This document shows, piece after piece, positions 1 to 5,654 of a stretch of DNA of 64,000 nt (the stretch's first letter is position 1; every line of letters starts with the position of its first letter). Origin of the DNA: Clostridia bacterium (GTDB lineage Bacteria > Bacillota > Clostridia > Oscillospirales > CAG-272); the NCBI GenBank assembly GCA_017508425.1, contig JAFVYZ010000024.1:1-64000 (forward strand), in the 5' to 3' direction. The position numbers and the translations under genes are program-made. Below the pieces are notes generated by a model that saw only the letters and a list, made by a program, of their open reading frames with translations, did not search any database and was not told where the DNA came from.

Positions 1-19
1 GCGTGAGGGGATTTATTTC

Positions 20-125
20 ATTTCACATCGAGCAGAGCGAGATATTTCACAATGTTCGACAGAACATTATTTCACATTTTGCGGAGCAAAATATTTCACT
101 ATATGCATTTGTGTCTACAAATGCA
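20..125. repeat. Array of short hairpins separated by ATTTCAC
   Basis: The heptamer ATTTCAC occurs at 20-26, 44-50, 69-75 and 93-99, a 24-25 bp pitch. The interval at 51-68 is AATGTTC-GACA-GAACATT and the one at 76-92 is ATTTTGC-GGA-GCAAAAT, both perfect inverted repeats. The interval at 27-43 is an imperfect hairpin. The flank at 104-123 is another perfect one (GCATTTGT-GTCT-ACAAATGC). The intervals differ in sequence but keep the palindrome, which suggests a structured dispersed repeat rather than a CRISPR. Function unknown. Confidence 0.7.
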
Positions 126-137
126 GTGCTTGCAAAG

Positions 138-179
138 AAAAAAGGACAGAGAATGTAAAAATATTCTCTGTCCTTTTTT
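138..179. terminator. Bidirectional intrinsic terminator
   Basis: A stem of AAAAAAGGACAGAGAAT pairs with ATTCTCTGTCCTTTTTT around an 8-base loop. It is A-rich on the left and has a T run on the right, so it can act in either direction. It separates the repeat array from the plsY promoter. Confidence 0.8.
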
Positions 180-264
180 CTGTCGGTAGGTACTGTTTCC
201 TTAAATTGAAAACTGTCCTTTAGAGCGACACTCTCACGGCGGTCATCTTTTTTTGACACGGGAC

Positions 265-293
265 TTGCGGTTTTTATCATATTATGCTATAAT
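265..293 (+). promoter_or_regulatory. Extended -10 sigma-A promoter of the plsY operon
   Basis: TTGCGG (265-270), a 17-base spacer and TGC-TATAAT (-10 at 288-293, extended TGN at 285-287). Transcription would begin near 300, about 20 bases before the plsY start. An overlapping TTGACA at 253-258 has no well-spaced -10. Confidence 0.6.
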
Positions 294-321
294 TGATGCA
301 TTAGATGAAGGGGGACGCGAT

Positions 322-1131
322 ATGTTTTGGGTCTTCGGTATTTACAATTTATTTGAAAAAGGGCTGATAAACGCCATAAGGACTGCCATAAAGCCGGGTG
401 AGACGGGCGACGCCGTGCTGGTCGGCCTCGGCTTTCTTGTTGTGATCGTTTCGTCCTATTTGCTCGGCAGCATCAATTGGGCGATCGTCATTTCCAAATT
501 TTTTTACAACGATGACGTCCGTCGCCACGGCAGCGGCAATGCCGGCACCACCAACGTCCTTCGCACCTACGGCAAGCTTGCGGCCGTCTTTACCTTTGTC
601 GGTGACGGTCTGAAGGGCGTGCTTTCGATCGTCATTGCCTGTGCCCTGTTCGGCTTCCCAATGACGGCGTACGTGCAAAACAACGTATTGGTGTACGACG
701 TATATTACATGCAGCTGATCACCGCGGCTTACCTTGCGGCGCTCTTTGCCGTCATCGGCCACATCTTCCCCATCTTTTCAAAATTTCACGGCGGCAAGGG
801 CTTTGCAACCTTCCTGTTTTGCACCTTGGCCTTAAATCCCATCATCGGACTGATGCTGGTATGCATTATGCTGATCCTGCTCGCCGGCTCTCACTTTGTG
901 TCGCTCGGCTCGATCGTGACCGCCGCATTTTACCCGATCCTGCTCCACAGCTTTGACAGCATCAACCCCATTCGTCCCTACGGCATCAACGTACTGTTCG
1001 CCTTTCTTTTGGCGGCCTTTGTCACGTGGAGTCACCGCACCAACATCAAGCGACTTTTAAACCACACGGAACGAAAAACCTACTTTTTCAAAAAACCCGA
1101 CGAAACGAAAAACGAAAAGGAAAACGTATGA
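322..1131 (+). CDS. plsY: Acyl-phosphate:glycerol-3-phosphate acyltransferase PlsY
   Basis: Integral membrane enzyme that moves an acyl group from acyl-phosphate to glycerol-3-phosphate, the first step of phospholipid synthesis in most Gram-positives. The 269-residue product shows the family motifs: a first membrane helix ending SYLLGSINWAIVIS, the GSGNAGTTN loop (about residues 69-77), GDGLKG, and GHIFPIFSKFHGGKG (about 146-160). The ATG at 322 was chosen because GAAGGGGG lies just upstream; an in-frame codon at 253 lies upstream of the predicted transcription start. The protein is longer than the usual 200-220 residues, with about 35 extra N-terminal residues and a basic C-terminal tail. 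It overlaps the next gene by ATGA, so the two are translationally coupled. Confidence 0.95.
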   Translation: MFWVFGIYNLFEKGLINAIRTAIKPGETGDAVLVGLGFLVVIVSSYLLGSINWAIVISKFFYNDDVRRHGSGNAGTTNVLRTYGKLAAVFTFVGDGLKGVLSIVIACALFGFPMTAYVQNNVLVYDVYYMQLITAAYLAALFAVIGHIFPIFSKFHGGKGFATFLFCTLALNPIIGLMLVCIMLILLAGSHFVSLGSIVTAAFYPILLHSFDSINPIRPYGINVLFAFLLAAFVTWSHRTNIKRLLNHTERKTYFFKKPDETKNEKENV

Positions 1132-2288
1132 CGACCCCACATGATTTTGCCGCACTTTGCCTGCTTTCGGCCGAGTGCGAGGCTCTTAAAAAATCGGTCT
1201 TTACCGGCGCGCACGACAAAAACGTCCTGCGCGCCGTTGGCGTGCTGCGCCTTCTTGGCGGGAAAACGCACCTGCAGATCGAGACCTTTACCGCCGACGG
1301 AAAGGCACGGCACGAAAACCTGCCTCTGACCGCCGATGGACAGGCGCGTCTTGCACAAATTGCCGCAGGGTTTACCCGCATCAACCTTTTAACCACGGCG
1401 GGTGACGCTGAGCTGAAAGAAAACAAAAAGGGCGAGCGAGTCTTCCTTGGCGCGGACAAGCTCCGCCGCAAGCTCAAGGCAGGGGTTGCCACCTCCGTTG
1501 CGGTCATTGGCAACAACAAGGTGAAAAAGCGGATCCTTTCGGGCGACGAGCCCTTCTTGAAGCTCCTTGGCGTCAGCGATGAAAACGGACGTGTGTATGA
1601 TAAGAAGGGCGCGAAGTTCCGTCAGATCAACCGCTTCCTTGAGCTGATTCGCGACACGCTCGACTATCTGCCAAAGGATAAAATACGCATCTGCGATCTT
1701 TGCTGTGGCAAAAGCTATCTTTCCTTTGCCGTGTATCACTATTTTGCAAACGTACTGGGGCTTTCGGTATCGATGACGGGTGTAGATCTCAAGTCCGACG
1801 TCATTTCCTACTGCAACGAGGTCGCGGGCAAACTCGGCTTCCAGGGGCTCCGGTTTATTTGCGGCGACGTTGCCGCCTACGAGAGCGAGGAAAAGCCTCA
1901 GCTTGTCGTGTCGCTCCACGCGTGCGACACCGCCACCGATCTTGTGCTTGATAAGGCGACCAAATGGGGTGCTAAGGTCATTCTCTCCACCCCCTGCTGC
2001 CACCACGAGCTGAATCACACACTCAATTGCCCCACCCTCTCGTTCATTGCCGAGCACCCGATGCTCCGCCAAAAGCTTTGCGACGCGGCGACCGACGCCC
2101 TGCGCCTCAAGCTCCTTGAAGCGAACGGCTACCGTGTAGCGTCCCTTGAGCTCATTGACCCCGACGACACGCCGAAAAATGTGATGCTTCGCGCCATTTT
2201 GCGCAGCAAGCCCGACGGCGACGCCTGTGCCCGTGCCCTTGAGGAATACCGTGCCGCCCGTGCCTTTTTGCTGGGAGGTGAGCACTGA
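1128..2288 (+). CDS. Class I SAM-dependent methyltransferase (Methyltransf_32-like)
   Basis: A 386-residue protein with a Rossmann-type SAM-binding motif IRICDLCCGKSYLSFAVYH near residues 185-203, an acidic strand-2 end (GVDLKSD), and the motif STPCCHHELN near 286-295, which is typical of the METTL25/Methyltransf_32 group. The N-terminal 180 residues resemble no domain I can name. The start at 1128 overlaps the plsY stop (ATGA), and the stop TGA shares its last base with the next ATG, so the gene sits in a tightly coupled three-gene operon. The substrate is unknown. The neighbouring TtcA-like gene makes an RNA target plausible, but that is inference. Confidence 0.85.
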   Translation: MTTPHDFAALCLLSAECEALKKSVFTGAHDKNVLRAVGVLRLLGGKTHLQIETFTADGKARHENLPLTADGQARLAQIAAGFTRINLLTTAGDAELKENKKGERVFLGADKLRRKLKAGVATSVAVIGNNKVKKRILSGDEPFLKLLGVSDENGRVYDKKGAKFRQINRFLELIRDTLDYLPKDKIRICDLCCGKSYLSFAVYHYFANVLGLSVSMTGVDLKSDVISYCNEVAGKLGFQGLRFICGDVAAYESEEKPQLVVSLHACDTATDLVLDKATKWGAKVILSTPCCHHELNHTLNCPTLSFIAEHPMLRQKLCDAATDALRLKLLEANGYRVASLELIDPDDTPKNVMLRAILRSKPDGDACARALEEYRAARAFLLGGEH

Positions 2289-3061
2289 TGGACGTTCGCC
2301 GCGTTTTAAGCTACGTGCGCCGTGCGTGCGAGGATTACGATATGATCAAGGCGGGCGACCGCATTGCCGTGGGTATTTCGGGCGGCAAGGATAGCCTGAC
2401 GCTGCTTTGTGCGCTTGCCGAGATGCGCCGCTTTTACCCGAACCCCTTTGAGGTGGTGGGCATCACCATCGACATGGGCTTCCCCGACGGGGATTTTACG
2501 CCCGTCAAAAAGCTCTGCGAGGAGCTGAACGTTCCCTACCATATTGTAAAGACCGACATCTACGATATTATTTTTAACGTGCGCAAAGAGAAAAGCCCGT
2601 GCGCGCTTTGCTCAAAAATGCGGCGCGGGGCGCTGCACAACGCCGCACGGGAGCTCGACTGCCGCGTGGTTGCCCTCGGGCACCATTACGACGACGTGGT
2701 GGATACCTTTATGCTCAACCTCTTTTACGAGGGGCGCGTGGGGTGCTTCCAGCCCGTCACGGACCTCTCGCGCGTTGGTGTGCGTGTGATCAGACCCCTC
2801 ATTTACCTGCCCGAAAAGCAGGTACGCACCTTTATCGCAAAGGAAGAGCTGCCCGTGGTAAAATCCGCGTGCCCCGCGGACGGCAATACCCAACGCACCG
2901 AAATGAACACCCTCATCAACACCCTTGACCGTAAAAGCCCGGGGTTGCGTCACCGCATCTTCGGGGCGATCCAGCGTGCCGACGTGGACGGCTTTGCCCC
3001 CCTGCCCCCACGCCCCAAAAAGAGCCGCGCGAAAAAGAATAGCGAGGGTGAAGAAAATTAA
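2288..3061 (+). CDS. ttcA: TtcA-family tRNA thiolation ATPase
   Basis: A 257-residue PP-loop ATPase of the TtcA/TilS/ThiI superfamily; TtcA itself adds sulfur at C2 of cytidine 32 in tRNA using an Fe-S cluster. The PP-loop ISGGKDS is at about residues 30-36. A CALC pair near 106-109 and a single Cys in SACPADGNTQR near 195 match the three cysteines that bind the cluster in TtcA. GHHYDDVVDT (about 138-147) is also characteristic. It starts one base inside the upstream stop codon and is the last gene before a terminator. The C-terminal 20 residues are rich in Lys and Arg, which could contact RNA. The exact modified position cannot be read from sequence. Confidence 0.85.
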   Translation: MDVRRVLSYVRRACEDYDMIKAGDRIAVGISGGKDSLTLLCALAEMRRFYPNPFEVVGITIDMGFPDGDFTPVKKLCEELNVPYHIVKTDIYDIIFNVRKEKSPCALCSKMRRGALHNAARELDCRVVALGHHYDDVVDTFMLNLFYEGRVGCFQPVTDLSRVGVRVIRPLIYLPEKQVRTFIAKEELPVVKSACPADGNTQRTEMNTLINTLDRKSPGLRHRIFGAIQRADVDGFAPLPPRPKKSRAKKNSEGEEN

Positions 3062-3064
3062 CCG

Positions 3065-3095
3065 AAAAGCGGAGCCGTGCTCCGCTTTTTACATT
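3065..3095 (+). terminator. Terminator of the plsY operon
   Basis: Perfect hairpin AAAAGCGGAGC-CGT-GCTCCGCTTTT (3065-3089), with the T run extending to 3090, directly after the ttcA-like stop codon. Confidence 0.85.
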
Positions 3096-3100
3096 TCATC

Positions 3101-3164
3101 TTGTAGGGGCGTTTCACGAAACGCCCGAAAATGATAACGGGCGCTTCGTGAAGCGCCCCTACAA
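3101..3164. repeat. GTAGGGG/CCCCTAC palindromic element, copy 1
   Basis: Outer arms TTGTAGGGGC and GCCCCTACAA enclose two inner hairpins: GGGCGTTTC-AC-GAAACGCCC and GGGCGCTTC-GT-GAAGCGCCC. It can fold as a cruciform or three-way junction. Two further copies with the same plan but different arm sequences lie at 56141-56190 and 61383-61432. Confidence 0.75.
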
Positions 3165-3180
3165 AAAACGCAAACACATA

Positions 3181-3447
3181 TTATTTTATCAGCGACTGCG
3201 CGACGAGCTTTACACCCAGTGTAAAGCCCTTGATGAAGGCATCCTCACACCCGAGATTTTCGATCTCCATATAACAATCCTCATACTTTTTCAGGGTGTC
3301 CTTGCCTTTTTCACCCAGCTCGCTTTCAAGCGACTCCTTGTGTCGCTCCAGCAGCCCCATCAGCTCTCGTACCTCGCTCTCCTTCTCCCATTTTTCGCTC
3401 CACGGCTCAAGCTCTCCGTTCCATAGCTTTTTTAATATATCACTCAT
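3181..3447 (-). CDS. Small acidic helical protein (DUF6809-like)
   Basis: An 88-residue, charged, predicted all-helical cytosolic protein that begins MSDILKKLWNGEL and contains a conserved-looking GFTLGVKL near its end. It resembles the small clostridial proteins grouped as DUF6809, with no known function; this family call is from memory and moderate. An upstream in-frame start at 3507 was rejected because AGGTGGG (3451-3458) positions ribosomes at 3447 and the upstream stretch overlaps the operators. It is divergent from a small XRE regulator with shared operators between them, so it is probably that regulator's target. Confidence 0.75.
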   Translation of the reverse strand: MSDILKKLWNGELEPWSEKWEKESEVRELMGLLERHKESLESELGEKGKDTLKKYEDCYMEIENLGCEDAFIKGFTLGVKLVAQSLIK

Positions 3448-3478
3448 TTTTCCCACCTCACATTTATTTGATATTGAT

Positions 3479-3507
3479 ATTATAATATCCAAACGGATAT
3501 TTGCCAA
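3479..3507 (-). promoter_or_regulatory. Sigma-A promoter of the DUF6809-like gene
   Basis: On the minus strand, TTGGCA (3502-3507), a 17-base spacer and TATAAT (3479-3484). The spacer contains the palindrome ATATCC-AAAC-GGATAT, so a bound repressor would cover the promoter. Confidence 0.6.
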
Positions 3508-3523
3508 TACCCAAACAGATATT
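3485..3523. promoter_or_regulatory. Paired XRE operators
   Basis: ATATCC-AAAC-GGATAT (3485-3500) and a related ATACCC-AAAC-AGATAT starting at 3508 are spaced 23 bp start to start, between two divergent genes. The same spacing and layout recur at the second XRE gene (55116-55154). The assignment to the adjacent repressor is inferred. Confidence 0.55.
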
Positions 3524-3564
3524 AAATGGTAAAATAAAACAAAATAATTCTTGGGAGATACAAA

Positions 3565-3813
3565 GTGAAATATTATCAGCGCTTACGCGATATGCGTGAG
3601 GATCATGAAATGACACAAAAAGAAATCGCAATCCTCTTAAGGACCACACAACCCCAATATGTAAGATACGAAACGGGTGAGCGCGAATTGCCAATGCACC
3701 ATTTCAGAACCTTAGCAAAATACTATAATGTATCCCTTGATTATTTGGCCGGCTTAACAAACACTCCAAAGACCCTTGACGGCAGTCCTTACACGGTAAA
3801 AAAATCAAAATAA
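3565..3813 (+). CDS. XRE-family HTH transcriptional regulator
   Basis: An 82-residue, single-domain Cro/C1-type helix-turn-helix protein. The HTH spans about residues 4-60, with TQKEIAILLRTTQPQYVRYE as the recognition region and the family signature YYNVSLDYLAGL after it. Translation starts with GTG at 3565, preceded by GGGAG at 3553-3557. It is clearly paralogous to the regulator at 54870-55073 (shared RDMREDH/RDLREDH, GERELP and YYNV-LDYL). It is divergent from the DUF6809-like gene over two palindromes that are likely its own operators, which points to autoregulation. Confidence 0.85.
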   Translation: MKYYQRLRDMREDHEMTQKEIAILLRTTQPQYVRYETGERELPMHHFRTLAKYYNVSLDYLAGLTNTPKTLDGSPYTVKKSK

Positions 3814-3877
3814 TTCCATACCAAAGCAAACCCCCGCATAAAAATGCAAAATTCCGCAAAAATTTTGAAAAATCCCC

Positions 3878-3906
3878 TTGACAAGCACACTTTTGTGTGC
3901 TAAAGT
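3878..3906 (+). promoter_or_regulatory. Sigma-A promoter with palindromic spacer upstream of the glycine riboswitch
   Basis: TTGACA (3878-3883), a 17-base spacer and TAAAGT (3901-3906). The palindrome AGCACAC-TTTT-GTGTGCT (3885-3902) fills the spacer and overlaps the -10, so it may bind a regulator in addition to the riboswitch downstream. Confidence 0.75.
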
Positions 3907-3924
3907 ATCTTTATTCCCTATGAA

Positions 3925-4035
3925 GGCATCGGAAGGTAACCAACCGATGTTGGAGGTGGTTCCGGAGAATCTCGCAAGAGTGCCGAAGGTGCAAGGTGGC
4001 AAACGCCGCCGAATCTCTCAGGCAAAAGGACGGAG
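3925..4035 (+). ncRNA. Glycine riboswitch (single aptamer)
   Basis: The core at 3962-4035 carries the hallmark segments of the gcvT-type glycine aptamer: GGAGAATCTC, GTGCCGAAGGTGCAA, and the 3' signature AATCTCTCAGGCAAAAGGAC. Only one full aptamer is visible. The upstream hairpin CATCGG/CCGATG (about 3927-3949) could be the reduced partner (ghost) helix described for singlet glycine riboswitches. It is followed by a terminator and a sodium:alanine/glycine symporter, so the element senses the likely substrate of the transporter. Confidence 0.92.
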
Positions 4036-4125
4036 CAGACGATCGCAATGACCCTATTTTTGTCTGCCATACTTATTTTTCGGCTGCTTTCCCCTTCACC
4101 CCGGGAAAAGCAGTTTTATTTTTTT
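4034..4125 (+). terminator. Riboswitch expression platform with intrinsic terminator
   Basis: CTGCTTTCCC (4084-4093) pairs with GGGAAAAGCAG (4103-4113, one bulged A) and is followed by TTTTATTTTTTT. GCAGAC at 4034-4039 can instead pair with GTCTGC at 4071-4076, a candidate switch helix next to the aptamer. The direction of control (on or off with glycine) cannot be settled by reading. Confidence 0.75.
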
Positions 4126-4142
4126 ACTTGGAGGTTTCAAAA

Positions 4143-5597
4143 ATGCAAGAGGCATTGCTCAAGGTCGTTGCGACCATCAACTCTTACCTCACCGACTACG
4201 TGCTGATTTTCCTGCTCATCGGTGTTGGTCTTTACTTCACCATCCGCACCAAGTTCGTGCAGGTGCGCTGCTTTGGTGAGGGCATGAAAAACGTATTCGG
4301 CAAGCTCACCCTCAAGGGCGGCGCGCAAAAGGGCGGACTTTCCTCCTTCCAGGCGCTTGCAACTGCCATTGCCGCGCAGGTCGGCACGGGTAACATCGTC
4401 GGCGCTTGCGGCGCGATCATCATCGGTGGCCCCGGTGCCATCTTCTGGATGTGGGTCATTGCCTTCCTTGGCATGGCAACCATCTACGCCGAGGCGACGC
4501 TGGCACAAAAGACCCGAAAGGTAAACGAGGACGGCACCGTCGAGGGCGGCCCTGTTTACTACATTAAGACCGCTTTCACCGGCAAGTTCGGCAAATTCCT
4601 TGCCGTATTCTTCGCCATTGCCACCACCCTCGCGCTCGGCTTCATGGGCTCAATGGTACAGTCGAACTCGATCGCCGGCACCGCAGGTACCGCAATGGGC
4701 CTCAGTGAGAACCTTTACTGGATCATCGGTATCGTTGTTGCCGTGCTGGCCGGCGTGGTCTTCCTCGGTGGCGTAAACCGCCTGGCCTCCGTGACCGAAA
4801 AGCTCGTGCCCATTATGGCATGCCTTTACATTCTCGGCTCCCTTGTCGTGATCGGCGCGCGCATTCAGTACGTGCCCGAGACCTTCGGCATGATCTTTAA
4901 GTTTGCCTTCACGCCCAGCGCCCTCATCGGCGGCGGCATCGGCTACGCGCTGAAATCCGCGATCAGCCAGGGTGCAAAGCGCGGCCTGTTCTCGAACGAG
5001 GCCGGTATGGGCTCGACCCCCCATGCACACGCGCAGGCAAACGTCAAGAACGCACACGAGCAGGGCACCACGGCCATGATCGGCGTGTTTATCGACACCT
5101 TCATCGTGCTCACCATGACCGCGCTCGTTGTCATCTCGACCCTGTACGCGGGAGACGGCGAGCTGGGCAATGCCCTCAATTACTCAAACGGCAGCCTTCT
5201 GCTGACGGAGTACAACAAGGCCAACCTGGCGCAAAAGGCCTTTGGCGCCGTGTTTGGCTCCACCTTCGGCAACATTTTCATTGCCGTTTGCCTGTTCTTC
5301 TTTGCCTTCTCGACCATCCTTTCCTGGAACTTCTTCGGCAAGATCAACTTCCAGTACCTGTTCAAAAAGAAGGGCACCGTGATCTACACCTCGATCGCTG
5401 TGGTGTTCGTATTCCTTGGCTCCATTTTCTCGAACGACCTCGTTTGGGAGCTGACCGACTTCTTCAACTACCTGATGGTTCTCCCCAACGTCATTGCCCT
5501 GATCGCACTCGGCAAGATCGTCGTGGACGCCACCAAGGAGGGCAAGGCTGCCAAAGAGGCCGCCGCGCTCTCGGCCAAGAGCCAAGCGGAAGAATAA
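4143..5597 (+). CDS. Sodium:alanine/glycine symporter (AGCS family)
   Basis: A 484-residue membrane transporter of the alanine/glycine:cation symporter family (AlsT/AgcS/DagA type). It shows the family signature QVGTGNIVGACGAI near residue 80, a NEAGMGSTPHAHA segment near 285 and about ten hydrophobic helices. The ATG at 4143 follows GGAGG at 4130-4134 and lies just after the riboswitch terminator; an in-frame upstream codon at 3996 lies inside the aptamer and cannot be the start. Glycine-riboswitch control suggests that glycine is a physiological substrate. The C-terminus is a short charged Ala/Lys-rich tail. Transcription ends at the hairpin at 5613-5652. Confidence 0.93.
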   Translation: MQEALLKVVATINSYLTDYVLIFLLIGVGLYFTIRTKFVQVRCFGEGMKNVFGKLTLKGGAQKGGLSSFQALATAIAAQVGTGNIVGACGAIIIGGPGAIFWMWVIAFLGMATIYAEATLAQKTRKVNEDGTVEGGPVYYIKTAFTGKFGKFLAVFFAIATTLALGFMGSMVQSNSIAGTAGTAMGLSENLYWIIGIVVAVLAGVVFLGGVNRLASVTEKLVPIMACLYILGSLVVIGARIQYVPETFGMIFKFAFTPSALIGGGIGYALKSAISQGAKRGLFSNEAGMGSTPHAHAQANVKNAHEQGTTAMIGVFIDTFIVLTMTALVVISTLYAGDGELGNALNYSNGSLLLTEYNKANLAQKAFGAVFGSTFGNIFIAVCLFFFAFSTILSWNFFGKINFQYLFKKKGTVIYTSIAVVFVFLGSIFSNDLVWELTDFFNYLMVLPNVIALIALGKIVVDATKEGKAAKEAAALSAKSQAEE

Positions 5598-5612
5598 ATC
5601 CGATCTTATAAA

Positions 5613-5652
5613 AACAGCGTGATGCTCCGTTTGGAGCATCACGCTGTTTTTT
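5613..5652. terminator. Bidirectional terminator between convergent genes
   Basis: A long stem around AACAGCGTGATGCTCC (5613-5628), loop GTTT, and GGAGCATCACGCTGTT (5633-5648), flanked by A and T runs. It serves the symporter on the plus strand and the lipoprotein gene on the minus strand. Confidence 0.9.
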
Positions 5653-5654
5653 GT

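Noticed and set aside
20..99. Possible CRISPR array
   Set aside because: The repeat is only 7 bases, the pitch is 24-25 bp and the intervals are palindromic; no cas genes nearby.
3996..4142. N-terminal extension of the symporter
   Set aside because: It would translate through the glycine aptamer and its terminator; the ATG at 4143 has a proper ribosome site.
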